Shown in pieces: positions 9,598 to 18,118 of a stretch of DNA of 64,000 bases (positions within the stretch are counted from its first letter, which is position 1; each line of letters opens with the position of its first letter). The stretch spans positions 273,489 to 337,488 of the forward strand of contig NZ_FNVO01000001.1 in NCBI RefSeq assembly GCF_900108175.1, written 5' to 3'. The position numbers were made by a program, and so were the translations under genes. The notes beneath the pieces are model-generated. The model was not told the DNA's origin. It saw only the letters and a list, made by a program, of their open reading frames with translations, and ran no database searches. The DNA comes from Thermomonospora echinospora. Its GTDB lineage: Bacteria; Actinomycetota; Actinomycetes; Streptosporangiales; Streptosporangiaceae.

Positions 9598-10131
9598 ATG
9601 GCCAGCGCGATGCGCAAGATGGCGGTCTACCTCGGCCTGGTTGAGGACGACCGCTACGACGATAAGTACGACGACTACGACGAGTACGACGTCTACGACG
9701 ACGAAACGGCCGATCACGGCCGGCGTCGCTCCGAGGAGTCCGGCGGCCAGCTTACCCGAGCCGAGGACGGCCCGGACCGGGATCGCGATCATCACGCCCC
9801 GTCACCGCCCGACCGACGCTCCGTGGCCCTTTACGAGTCCGGTTCGTCAGACCTTGCGCGCATCACTACCCTGCATCCCAGGACCTACAACGAGGCCAGG
9901 ATCATCGGGGAGCACTTCCGTGAGGGCACCCCGGTGATCATGAACCTGACCGAGATGAGCGACAGTGACGCCAAACGTCTGGTCGACTTCGCGGCAGGTC
10001 TCATATTCGGCCTGCACGGGAGCATCGATCGTGTTACGAACAAGGTGTTCCTGCTGACACCCGCCAACGTCGAGGTGACGGCCGAGGACAAGGCCCGGAT
10101 GGCAGAACGAGGATTCTTCAACCAAAGCTGA
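9598..10131 (+). CDS. sepF: SepF, membrane anchor and assembly factor for FtsZ
   Basis: Cytoplasmic division protein that tethers FtsZ to the membrane. The 177-residue product starts with the amphipathic helix [16 protein letters not shown], continues with an unusual Asp/Tyr-rich stretch (residues about 17-36, repeated DDYD-type units) and a charged linker, and ends in the SepF core from about residue 80 ([54 protein letters not shown]). An ACGGAGG site precedes the ATG. The acidic tyrosine repeat is more regular than in typical SepF linkers. Confidence 0.95.
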   Translation: MASAMRKMAVYLGLVEDDRYDDKYDDYDEYDVYDDETADHGRRRSEESGGQLTRAEDGPDRDRDHHAPSPPDRRSVALYESGSSDLARITTLHPRTYNEARIIGEHFREGTPVIMNLTEMSDSDAKRLVDFAAGLIFGLHGSIDRVTNKVFLLTPANVEVTAEDKARMAERGFFNQS

Positions 10132-10152
10132 CGGCCACATGAGAGAGCGCAC

Positions 10153-10440
10153 GTGAACATCGTCGTCACCGTGTTGACCACGGTGCTATGGATCTTCCTC
10201 CTGTTCCTGATTGGGAGGCTGATCCTGGAGGTGCTGCAGTCGTTCGCCCGGTCATGGCAGCCCAGAGGGGTGCTCCTGGTGGTGGCGGAGATCACCTACA
10301 CCATCACCGATCCGCCACTGAAACTGCTGAGACGTTTCATCCCGCCCGTTCGGCTGGGTAACGTGGCACTAGACCTCAGCTTCACGGTGCTCTTCCTTGT
10401 GGTCTACATCTTGATCATCTTCATAGGGGGGCTGGTCTAA
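10153..10440 (+). CDS. yggT: YggT-family small membrane protein
   Basis: A 95-residue protein with two hydrophobic segments (about residues 1-25 and 70-92) flanking a short loop carrying RSWQPRGVLLVVAEITYTITDPPLKLLRRFIPPVRLG. This arrangement and the T(D/E)PPLKLLRRFIPP motif are diagnostic of the YggT family, which is conserved between sepF and divIVA in actinomycetes. Its molecular function is not established; the location suggests a role linked to division or polar growth. GTG start at 10153, 21 bases after the sepF stop. Confidence 0.9.
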   Translation: MNIVVTVLTTVLWIFLLFLIGRLILEVLQSFARSWQPRGVLLVVAEITYTITDPPLKLLRRFIPPVRLGNVALDLSFTVLFLVVYILIIFIGGLV

Positions 10441-10515
10441 ATGATCATCTTCGTCCGGGAGCTCTGATCGGATACCGTCCTTTGGGACAGACTCCAAGCG
10501 CGCCAAGGAGACGAC

Positions 10516-11427
10516 ATGCCGCTCACACCCGCTGACGTGCGGAACAAGCAGTTCAGTACCACCCGGCTCAGGCCGGGCTACGACGAGGAGGAGGTGGACG
10601 CCTTCCTCGACGAGGTCGAGGCCGAGCTCGACCGCCTCATCCAGGAGAACGAGGAGCTGCGCGCCAAGCTGGCCGAGTGCCTGCGCGGCAAGGTGCCGGC
10701 GATGGCCGCTCCGATCGTCGAGCCCAAGCCGGACCTGCCCCCGGTGCCCGAGCCGCCGCGACCCGAGCCCAAGCCCGAGCCCGAGCCCGCCCTCGGCTCC
10801 CTGGGCATGCCCGCGCCCAGCGGTGAGGACAACATGGACACCGCCGCCCGGGTGCTGGCGCTGGCGCAGCAGACCGCCGACCAGGCGATCGCCGACGCCC
10901 GCCGGGAGGCCGACGAGACGCTGGGCCGCGCGCGCCGCGAGGCCGAGGAGATCGTCGGCAAGGCCCGTCGGCAGGCCGAGCAGATCGTCGGCGAGGCCCG
11001 CTCGCGCGCCGAGGCGCTCGACCGCGACGCCCAGGACCGGCACCGCCAGGTGATGGGCTCGCTGGTGCAGCAGCGCGAGGAGCTCGAGCGCGAGGTGGAC
11101 CACCTGCGCGCGTTCGAGCGCGAGTACCGCAGCCGGCTGAAGGTCTATCTGGAGGGCCAGCTGCGGGAGCTGGAGATAGGCGCCACCGAGGCGGGACCCT
11201 TCGGCACGGGGGTTCCCGGCACGGGAGGACCGCAGACCGGGCCGCAGCAGGTCATCTCGCACCCGGACGCCCGCAACGGCCAGCCGCAACCGGCCCCGGC
11301 GCCCACCACGACCGGCCCCGCGCCGTTCCCGCCGCCGGCCGAGCCCGCCCAGCACGTGCAGCACGCCCAGCACTCCACCACGGGAGCCTTCCACACGGCC
11401 GACAATCCGCCCCACGACAGGCGTTGA
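10516..11427 (+). CDS. wag31: DivIVA/Wag31 polar growth determinant
   Basis: Coiled-coil protein that marks cell poles and directs apical wall synthesis. The 303-residue product opens with the conserved lipid-binding region MPLTPADVRNKQFSTTRLRPGYDEEEVDAFLDEVE, followed by a first coiled coil to about residue 60, a Pro/Glu-rich spacer with repeated PEPKPEPEP, and a long second coiled coil (about 110-220) rich in Glu/Arg/Ala heptads. The tail is a Pro/Gly/Gln/His-rich disordered region of about 80 residues. A GGAGACG ribosome site precedes the ATG. It is the last gene of the division cluster here. Confidence 0.95.
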   Translation: MPLTPADVRNKQFSTTRLRPGYDEEEVDAFLDEVEAELDRLIQENEELRAKLAECLRGKVPAMAAPIVEPKPDLPPVPEPPRPEPKPEPEPALGSLGMPAPSGEDNMDTAARVLALAQQTADQAIADARREADETLGRARREAEEIVGKARRQAEQIVGEARSRAEALDRDAQDRHRQVMGSLVQQREELEREVDHLRAFEREYRSRLKVYLEGQLRELEIGATEAGPFGTGVPGTGGPQTGPQQVISHPDARNGQPQPAPAPTTTGPAPFPPPAEPAQHVQHAQHSTTGAFHTADNPPHDRR

Positions 11428-11559
11428 CGCCCGTCGCCTGAGCGATAGTGTCTTGGGATCATCGCCGCGCCGCGAATGGCAGCGAGGCCATTCGCGCGGC
11501 GCTGCGCGGACCGGCGGTAGACCCAGGCGCCTCGGGCTGCCTGTAGAGAGTGGGACCCA

Positions 11560-12723
11560 GTGATCATCCTGAGTGGCGTCCTGGTGGTCGTGGCCATCGG
11601 CCTGCTGGTGGCGGGCATCGTGGCCGGGGACGAGGCCGGAGCACAGGTGCTCGGCGTCGACGCGCTGATGATGATCTACATCTCGATCGCGGTCAGCATC
11701 GTGTCGGCGCTGTGCCTGATCGTCGGCGTCTTCCTGCGGCGCAGGGAGCTGCTGTTCGGTACGGGCGCCTCCCCGGCGCGCACTGCGAGGGCCAAGGGCC
11801 GCAAGGGCCGCAAGAAGGCCGGGCGCAAGCCGGGCCGGCAGACTCCGGCGCCCGCCACGGCACGGGCCGCCGACACCGCGCCGGTCGCGACCGGCGCCGC
11901 CCAGCCCGCACGGGTGCCCGACGAGGCGCTGGTGCACGTCATCCCCGGGCGCAAGCGCTACCACCTGGCCAGCTGCCGCCAGGTCGCCGGCCGCGGCACC
12001 GAGGAGCTCACCTACGTCGAGGCCCGGGAGGAAGGGTTCAGCCCCTGCACCGCCTGCATGCCCGACACCGTGCTCGCGGCACGCGCCGCGTCAGCGGCAC
12101 AGTCCGCCGAGCACGACGCCAAGAGCGCCGAAGACGCCAAGGGCACCAAGGGTGCTAAGGGCTCCAAGACCACCAAGGGCTCCAGGACCGCCCAAGCCGC
12201 CGCCGACAGCGAGGCCGAGCGGCAGGACGGGACGGCCGAGCAGGAGCGCGGGCCCGGCAAGGACGCCGGGAGCGGCACCACCGCAGTGCTGACCAAGCCC
12301 GACGTTCCCACCGACTCCGCCACACGGCCCGGGCCGGGCGAATCCGCGCCCACCGCCCCCGCCCCGGCGGCACCGAGCACGGTGCCGTCCGCCTGGTCCC
12401 CTCCGGCGTCCTCGCAGGACGGGAGCCGCGACACCGCCGCCCGGTCCACCGCGAAGCCCACCGTGGCCGAGCAGGCGGCTTCGGAACCGGCCAGTGACAT
12501 TGCCGGCGATGCACAGACCGCCCCGGCGCCCTCCGCGGGCTCCGACCCGCAGGTCCGCATCCTCAGCGGCACCAAGCGCTTCCACCGCTCCGACTGCGCG
12601 CTCATCGAGGACATCGGCGACGAGACCGAGGAACTCCAGGCGCTGCCCCTGTCGGAGGCGCGGGCCCGCGGCTGCACCCCCTGCCTGGTCTGCCAGCCCG
12701 ACAAGGCGCACGCCCGCGACTGA
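11560..12723 (+). CDS. Membrane protein with two Ada-like Cys/His modules
   Basis: I do not recognise a named family for the full protein. The 387-residue product has two hydrophobic segments (about 1-24 and 35-65), a basic Lys/Arg/Gly stretch and then two related modules separated by about 170 residues of Ala/Thr/Pro-rich low-complexity sequence. Module 1 (about 126-170) has YHLASC, AREEGFSPCTAC; module 2 (about 328-385) has FHRSDC, EARARGCTPCLVC. Each therefore has His-x4-Cys plus Cys-x2-Cys, the arrangement of Ada-type zinc sites. A zinc- or redox-responsive cytoplasmic domain is plausible, but the function is unknown. GTG start at 11560. Confidence 0.8.
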   Translation: MIILSGVLVVVAIGLLVAGIVAGDEAGAQVLGVDALMMIYISIAVSIVSALCLIVGVFLRRRELLFGTGASPARTARAKGRKGRKKAGRKPGRQTPAPATARAADTAPVATGAAQPARVPDEALVHVIPGRKRYHLASCRQVAGRGTEELTYVEAREEGFSPCTACMPDTVLAARAASAAQSAEHDAKSAEDAKGTKGAKGSKTTKGSRTAQAAADSEAERQDGTAEQERGPGKDAGSGTTAVLTKPDVPTDSATRPGPGESAPTAPAPAAPSTVPSAWSPPASSQDGSRDTAARSTAKPTVAEQAASEPASDIAGDAQTAPAPSAGSDPQVRILSGTKRFHRSDCALIEDIGDETEELQALPLSEARARGCTPCLVCQPDKAHARD

Positions 12724-12749
12724 CGCGCCGCCCGCCGTGCAGCCGGGGA

Positions 12750-13433
12750 CTACTTGCGCTTGACGTCCACCCCGCCGAAGAGCGCCACCCCGCTCAGCCG
12801 GATCACCGGGGCGTCGGCGTCGAAGGCGTCGTCTTCGGGCGTCGAGACGCCCCCGAAGACGGCCGAGATCGAGTTGATCACCCTGACACCCGGCGGCACC
12901 TTGAGCGTGACACCGCCGAACAGACAGGTCACGGTGAGGTGCACCTCGCGGCGGCTCAGCACCGCCTGCCGGAAGTCCAGATCCACCCCGCCGAAGGCGG
13001 CCAGCACGCTGGTGTCCGGCTCGACCAGCCACCGGCCCCGGCGGTCGGCGCCGCCGAAGACGGCCACGATGCTCGTTGACTCGCGGCGCGGTGCCGGCAG
13101 CGACGGCTCCTTGTCGAGCCGGACGCGGGGCTGCGGCTGCGGGTCCGGCAGGGGGCCGATCGGCTCCCCGGCGTCCGGCAGGTCCGCCACCAGCGGGGCC
13201 AGCTCAGCGTAGGTCCTGGCCTCGTAGACGGCGTCGATGCGTTCGGCGTGCTCGGCCGGTGTCAGCCGGCCCTCGGCCAGCGCCTCGCGCAGCCGGTCGG
13301 CGACCCGGTCGCGATCGGCGTCGGACGCCCGCATCGCGGCGGGACCGGCGGGCGGAGCGGAGTGCGGTGCGGGCGATTCGGGCGCGACGGCCGGGCGCTG
13401 TGCCGGCCGGGATGAAGTCTCGGGGGAGTCCAC
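12750..13433 (-). CDS. DUF1707 protein with LiaF-like C-terminal domain
   Basis: The protein has a conserved DUF1707 domain (MRASDADRDRVADRLREALAEGRLTPAEHAERIDAVYEA pattern, followed by LAPLVADLP) and a C-terminal half with repeated FGG motifs (AVFGGADRRG, AAFGGVDLDF, CLFGGVTLKV, AVFGGVSTPE, ALFGGVDVKRK). Those FGG repeats resemble the cell-wall-active-antibiotic response (LiaF/DUF2154) beta-roll. Such proteins are common in actinomycetes; their function is poorly defined but probably envelope related. The start is uncertain: GTG 13433 is used here, the frame is open to 13496, and the ATG at 13334 begins exactly at the DUF1707 domain. It converges with the gene ending at 12723. Confidence 0.8.
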   Translation of the reverse strand: MDSPETSSRPAQRPAVAPESPAPHSAPPAGPAAMRASDADRDRVADRLREALAEGRLTPAEHAERIDAVYEARTYAELAPLVADLPDAGEPIGPLPDPQPQPRVRLDKEPSLPAPRRESTSIVAVFGGADRRGRWLVEPDTSVLAAFGGVDLDFRQAVLSRREVHLTVTCLFGGVTLKVPPGVRVINSISAVFGGVSTPEDDAFDADAPVIRLSGVALFGGVDVKRK

Positions 13434-13539
13434 CCGACCATCATCGCAAACACGATGCATCTCGACAAAGCGCTCCAGCCGTCCGGTCCGGGACACGACG
13501 CGCCGTGCCGCCCCCGAAGGCGCGGCACGGCGCGTCCGT

Positions 13540-13661
13540 ACGCCGCCCGGTCCAACCCGTCTCGCACCAGGTCCAGCCCGTCTCGCGCCCGGTCCAACCC
13601 GTGCTGCGTCCGGTTCAACCCGCGTTGCGCCCGGTCAACCTGTGCTGCGTCCGGTTCAGCC
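13540..13661. repeat. About six imperfect 21-base tandem repeats
   Basis: Units of about 21 bases with the core GCGCCCGGTCCAACCCGT recur about six times, with C/T variation and one 20-base unit. They end at the ileS stop codon at 13656-13658. The array lies between the start of the DUF1707 gene and the 3' end of ileS. The period equals two helical turns. No function is evident. Confidence 0.7.
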
Positions 13662-16600
13662 CGCCTTGCGCAGGTGGAACACCAGGCCGAGCTCCTCGTC
13701 CCGCTGGGCGGGCAGCGGCTCGGCCGGGTCGCCCTCCCGCATCGAGACGGCCAGCACCTCGGCGGCGATCTGCCCGCCGTGCGCGCGCAGGGTCTCGGCG
13801 AGGTCGGCGGCGGTGGCGCCCTCGGCCCGCCACCACAGCTCGATCCGATCGGTGACCTCCAGGCCGGTGGACTTGCGGGCGTCCTGGACCAGCCGGATCA
13901 CCTCCCGCACCAGCCCGGCGCGGCGCAGCTCGGGGGTGATGGCCAGGTCCAGGGCGAGGGTCTCGCCGGCCGCGCTCTCCACCGCCCAGCCGCTGCGCGG
14001 ACGCTCGGTGACGATCACGTCGTCGGGGCCCAGCACCACCTCGCCGACCTCGGCGACCGGCAGGGTGACCGTGCCGTCCGCCCGCAGCGCCGTGACCAGC
14101 CCGGCGGCATCGGCCCCGGTCACCGCCTTGGCGACCTTGGGCGCGTCCTTCTTGTAGCGCCCGCCCAAGGCCCGGAAGTTGGGCTTGACCTCGTACTCGA
14201 CCAGGTCCCCGCCGATCGCCGACAGGTCCTCGAAGTGCTCGACGTTGAGCTCGTCGGCGATCTGGGCGCGCAGCTCGTCCGGCAGCGACGCCCAGCCGGG
14301 GGCGCCCACCAGGGCACGGCCGAGCGGCTGCCGGGTGCGGACCCCGCTGGAGGCGCGGGCGGCCCGGCCCAGCTCCACCAGCCGCCGCACCAGGGCCATG
14401 TGCGCGGTCAGCTCCTCGTCCAGCAGGTCCTCGCGGACCTGCGGCCAGTCGGCCAGGTGCACCGAGGCGGGGGCGTCGGCGGGCCGGATGACGTCCCACA
14501 CGTAGTCGGTGATGAACGGCACCAGCGGCGCCATCAGCCGGGTCAGGGTCTCCAGGCACTCGTACAGGGTGGCGAACGCCGACGCGCCGTCCGGGGTCTG
14601 CGGCCCTTCCCAGAACCGCCGCCGTGACCGCCGCACGTACCAGTTGGACAGGTCGTCGACGAACTCGGCCAGGCGGCGCCCGGCGCGGGCGGTGTCGAAC
14701 TGCTCCAGCGCCGCGTCCACCTCACGGACGGTACGGTGCAGCTCGGCCAGCGCCCAGCGGTCCAGCAGCGGCCGGTCGGCCGGGGCGGGCGCCTGGCCCA
14801 TCCGCTCCGGCGTCCACGCGCCCCCCTCGCCCGAGGCGGCCGCGTTGGCGTACAGGACGAGGAAGGAGGCGGTGTTCCAGTAGGTGAGCAGGACCTTGCG
14901 GACGATCTCCTCCAGCGCGGCGTGGCCCACGCGGCGGGCGGCCCACGGCAGGCCGCTGGAGGCCATGAACCAGCGCAGCGCGTCGGCGCCGTGCCGGTCC
15001 ATCAGCGGGATCGGCTCCAGCACGTTGCCCAGGTGCTTGCTCATCTTGCGGCCGTCCTCGGCCAGGATCAGGCCCAGGCACAGCACGTTCTCGTAGGAGG
15101 ACCTGTCGAACACCAGCGTGCCGACCGCCATCAGCGAGTAGAACCAGCCGCGGGTCTGGTCCTGGGCCTCGCAGATGTACTGCGCCGGGTACGAGGACTC
15201 GAACACGTCCTGGTTCTTGTAGGGGGCGCCCCACTGCGCGAATGGCATCGAGCCGGAGTCGTACCAGGCGTCGATGACGTCGGGCACCCGCCGGGCCTCC
15301 TTGCCGCACTGTGGGCAGCCGAAGGTCACGTCGTCCACGTACGGGCGGTGCGGGTCCAGGGCGGACAGGTCGCGCCCGGCGTGCTCGCCCAGCTCCTTGA
15401 GCGAGCCCACGGCCGTCACGTGGTCGTCCTCGCACACCCACAGCGGCAGCGGGGTGCCCCAGTAGCGGCTGCGCGACAGCGACCAGTCGACGTTGTTGCG
15501 CAGCCACTCCCCGTACCGGCCCTCCTTGACCGTTTCGGGGAACCAGTTGGTGGCGGCGTTCTCCGCCAGCAGCCGGTCCTTGATCTGGGTGGTCTTGATG
15601 TACCAGGCGGGCAGCGCGTAGTAGAGCAGCGCCGTGTGGCAGCGCCAGCAGTGCGGGTAGCTGTGCTCGTAGTCCTCGCCGCGGAACAGCAGGCCCCGCT
15701 TTTGCAGGTCCTTCAGCAGCGGTTCGTTGGCGTCCTTGAAGAACGTCCCGCCGACCAGCGGCACCGTGGCCTCGAAGCGGCCGTCGGGTCGGATCGGGTT
15801 GACCACCGGCAGGTCGTGGGCGCGGCAGGCGGCGAAGTCGTCGGCGCCGAACGCGGGCGCCAGGTGGACCATGCCGGTGCCGTCCTCGGTGGTCACGAAG
15901 TCGGCGGCGATCACCCGGTGCGCGTCCGGGATCTCCACCAGGTCGAACGGCCGCCGGTAGGTCAGGCCGACCAGCTCGGTGCCGGGCAGCCGCTGGATCG
16001 TCTCCCAGCCCTCACCGAGGACCTTCTCCAGCAGCGGCTCGGCGACCACGACCGACTCGGCGCCGTTGGTGGCGACCAGGTACGTCACGTCAGGGTTGAC
16101 GGCCACGGCGGTATTGGACACCAGCGTCCACGGGGTGGTCGTCCACACCAGCAGGGCGGCGCGGCCGGCCAGCGGGCCGGAGGTGAGCGGGAACCGGACG
16201 GTCACCGACGGGTCCACGACGGTCTCGTAGCCGCCGGGCTGGCCCAGCTCGTGGTCCGACAGCGGGGTGCCGCAGCGCGGGCAGTAAGGGCTGATGCGGT
16301 GGTCGCGCACCAGCAGGCCCTTGTCGAAGATGACCTTGAGCGACCACCAGACGGCCTCGACGTAGTCGGCGTCCATGGTGCGGTAGGCCTGGGACATGTC
16401 GACCCAGTAGCCCATCCGCTCGGTCATCGTCTCGAAGGCGTCCACGTGGCGCAGCACCGACTCGCGGCAGCGGGCGTTGAACTCGGCGACGCCGTACCGC
16501 TCGATGTCCTGCTTGCCGGACAGCCCGAGCTCCTTCTCCACCGCGACCTCGACCGGCAGGCCGTGGCAGTCCCAGCCGGCCTTGCGGGGGACGTGGAAGC

Positions 16601-16835
16601 CCTTCATGGTCTTGAAGCGGGGGAAGACGTCCTTGAAGACCCGGGCCTCCACGTGGTGGACGCCGGGCATTCCGTTGGCGGTGGGCGGGCCCTCGTAGAA
16701 CACCCAGCGCGGGCCCTGCGCGGTGCGCTCCAGCGACCGCTCGAAGACCTTGTCGTCCTGCCAGCGGCGCAGCATCTCCCGCTCCAGGGCGGGCAGATCG
16801 ACCTGCGCGGGCAGCGCCCTGAACTGACGGCTCAC
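13656..16835 (-). CDS. ileS: Isoleucyl-tRNA synthetase, eukaryote-like (IleRS2) type
   Basis: Class Ia synthetase charging tRNA-Ile. The 1059-residue product has the HIGH-equivalent GVHH at about residues 58-61 within GPPTANGMPGVHHVEAR, the KMSKS-equivalent KMSKH near 597-601, a CP1 editing domain and the tRNA-binding C-terminal region. Two Cys-pair segments (CPRCGTPLSDHE, CPQCGKEA) are visible. Length and the KMSKH/GVHH forms fit IleRS2, the type generally less sensitive to mupirocin. The start is GTG 16835 because it follows an eight-base spacing after CCGGAGG (16844-16850) and a T-box leader; the open frame further upstream is leader RNA. A stray antisense frame of almost 800 codons lies opposite. 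Confidence 0.96.
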   Translation of the reverse strand: MSRQFRALPAQVDLPALEREMLRRWQDDKVFERSLERTAQGPRWVFYEGPPTANGMPGVHHVEARVFKDVFPRFKTMKGFHVPRKAGWDCHGLPVEVAVEKELGLSGKQDIERYGVAEFNARCRESVLRHVDAFETMTERMGYWVDMSQAYRTMDADYVEAVWWSLKVIFDKGLLVRDHRISPYCPRCGTPLSDHELGQPGGYETVVDPSVTVRFPLTSGPLAGRAALLVWTTTPWTLVSNTAVAVNPDVTYLVATNGAESVVVAEPLLEKVLGEGWETIQRLPGTELVGLTYRRPFDLVEIPDAHRVIAADFVTTEDGTGMVHLAPAFGADDFAACRAHDLPVVNPIRPDGRFEATVPLVGGTFFKDANEPLLKDLQKRGLLFRGEDYEHSYPHCWRCHTALLYYALPAWYIKTTQIKDRLLAENAATNWFPETVKEGRYGEWLRNNVDWSLSRSRYWGTPLPLWVCEDDHVTAVGSLKELGEHAGRDLSALDPHRPYVDDVTFGCPQCGKEARRVPDVIDAWYDSGSMPFAQWGAPYKNQDVFESSYPAQYICEAQDQTRGWFYSLMAVGTLVFDRSSYENVLCLGLILAEDGRKMSKHLGNVLEPIPLMDRHGADALRWFMASSGLPWAARRVGHAALEEIVRKVLLTYWNTASFLVLYANAAASGEGGAWTPERMGQAPAPADRPLLDRWALAELHRTVREVDAALEQFDTARAGRRLAEFVDDLSNWYVRRSRRRFWEGPQTPDGASAFATLYECLETLTRLMAPLVPFITDYVWDVIRPADAPASVHLADWPQVREDLLDEELTAHMALVRRLVELGRAARASSGVRTRQPLGRALVGAPGWASLPDELRAQIADELNVEHFEDLSAIGGDLVEYEVKPNFRALGGRYKKDAPKVAKAVTGADAAGLVTALRADGTVTLPVAEVGEVVLGPDDVIVTERPRSGWAVESAAGETLALDLAITPELRRAGLVREVIRLVQDARKSTGLEVTDRIELWWRAEGATAADLAETLRAHGGQIAAEVLAVSMREGDPAEPLPAQRDEELGLVFHLRKAG

Positions 16836-16843
16836 TGCGGGAA

Positions 16844-17072
16844 CCTCCGGTACGGCACAAGAAAACCTCATGTGGACCGGAGGGACGAGGCTCGCCCTGC
16901 GGGCCCCGCGGTACCACCCTCCCTTGACCGCGCCCGAGGTGGGCACGGCCCTCTTCATTCGAGTCTCGGCTGCCGGTTCTACTGGACCCGAAGGTGGTTC
17001 TTCCGGCGGCTCCGGGGTGATCAGACCGCCGGGCACGCCTCCGGGCTCGCACCGTCCCCGGATCGCTCATGG
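16844..17072 (-). promoter_or_regulatory. T-box riboswitch (Ile), probably translational
   Basis: On the minus strand the leader of ileS contains the T-box core GGGTGGTACCGCGG (16906-16919), which includes the UGG(U) that pairs with the uncharged tRNA acceptor end. Two AUC triplets are specifier candidates: 17019-17021 in a hairpin loop closed by CCGGCGG/CCGCCGG, and another at 17060-17062 near the 5' end. A CCUCCGG at 16877-16883 is exactly complementary to the ileS Shine-Dalgarno CCGGAGG at 16844-16850, and no U-tract terminator is present. So I infer regulation by ribosome-site sequestration, as described for actinobacterial ileS T-boxes. Confidence 0.9.
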
Positions 17073-17196
17073 CTGCGTACGGCGGCAGGTGTCCCCATCA
17101 AGGCCCTGCCTGTGAGACTGCCGTAAGCGACGATACTGCACTTGCGGGGTGAACTCTCCCCGATATCGGTGCCGGGGCGCATGCGGGAGGTGGCGG

Positions 17197-17469
17197 TTGG
17201 CCGTTCGGGTGGCGATCCGGGTCGGGCCCGGCGCGTCGCGGACCAGGGTCGGCGGGGTGTACGGCGACGCGCTGGTGGTGAAGGTGACGGCCCGGCCGGT
17301 GGAGGGGAAGGCGACTGAGGCGGCGCTGCGCGCGGTGGCCGACGCGCTGGGGGTGCGGCGCCGCGACGTGCAGTTGGTCAGCGGGGCCACCGGCCGCGAC
17401 AAGGTGGTGGAGGTGACCGGGGACGAGGCCGCGATCAGGGAAAAGATCAACGGGTTGCGAGGTTCCTGA
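17197..17469 (+). CDS. DUF167 (YggU) family protein
   Basis: Small cytoplasmic protein of unknown function. The 90-residue product has the family pattern VRVGPGASRTRVGG, ALVVKVTARPVEGKATEAALRAVADALGV, VQLVSGATGRDKVVEV. TTG at 17197 is preferred because GGGAGG lies seven bases before it and it gives the normal family N-terminus. A GTG at 17149 in the same frame would add 16 basic residues. It is divergent from ileS, and its promoter must lie in or beside the T-box leader region. Confidence 0.82.
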   Translation: MAVRVAIRVGPGASRTRVGGVYGDALVVKVTARPVEGKATEAALRAVADALGVRRRDVQLVSGATGRDKVVEVTGDEAAIREKINGLRGS

Positions 17470-17542
17470 GGACCGGCTGGTGGGCACATATGCGGCCTGT
17501 CATCAGGTCGGTCGTTCGCCGCCCGGTAGAAGGAGACCTATA

Positions 17543-18118
17543 GTGCCCGCACTGCCCGTAGAGAAGCCCAGCGCGAGAGGGACCGGAATGGCCGGCACGA
17601 GGGGAGAGCCGGCCTCCTCCGGCGAGGTGGCCGAGCGCACGTCCCCGGCCAAGCGGCGCCGGTCCGCCGTCCGGTCGGCGGGTGCCAAGGACTCCGCGCG
17701 GGCGGGCGCCGACCACGCCACCGCCCAGGCCGCCGAACTGCCGGTCCGCGGTGACGAGGAGCGCTGGACGGAAACCGAGCTCGCCGAGGTGCGCACCCGC
17801 CTGGACGGGGAGATCAAGGCCCTGCGGGCGGAGATCCTCGCTGCCGAGACGCAGATCGCCGAGGGCGACACCAGCGACGGGGCCGGCGACGACCAGGCCG
17901 ACACCGGGGCCAAGACCTATGCCCGCGAGCACGAGATGGCGCTCGCCCACAACTCCCGGGACCTGCTGGCGCAGAGTGAGCGGGCGATCGCCCGGATGGA
18001 CGCTGGCACATACGGGATCTGTGAGTCGTGCGGCAAGCCCATCGGCAAGGCGCGCCTGCAGGCCTTTCCTCGTGCGACCCTATGTGTACCATGCAAAACA
18101 CGCGAGGAGCGTCGCTGA
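17543..18118 (+). CDS. TraR/DksA-type zinc-finger protein
   Basis: The 191-residue product ends in a C4 zinc finger ([26 protein letters not shown]) typical of the TraR/DksA family. It is preceded by a helical region with RWTETELAEVRTRLDGEIKALRAEILAAE, which resembles the DksA coiled-coil tip region. DksA proteins bind the RNA polymerase secondary channel; whether this homologue does is inference. The N-terminal 60 residues are a basic Ala/Ser-rich extension. GTG 17543 follows AAGGAG by seven bases. It overlaps lspA. Confidence 0.85.
   Translation: MPALPVEKPSARGTGMAGTRGEPASSGEVAERTSPAKRRRSAVRSAGAKDSARAGADHATAQAAELPVRGDEERWTETELAEVRTRLDGEIKALRAEILAAETQIAEGDTSDGAGDDQADTGAKTYAREHEMALAHNSRDLLAQSERAIARMDAGTYGICESCGKPIGKARLQAFPRATLCVPCKTREERR

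Noticed and set aside
13540..13661. Possible CRISPR array
   Set aside because: Units are contiguous 21-base tandem repeats with no unique spacers and no cas genes nearby.
14736..17126. 796-codon plus-strand frame opposite ileS
   Set aside because: Antisense shadow of ileS continuing through the T-box leader; no recognisable motifs.
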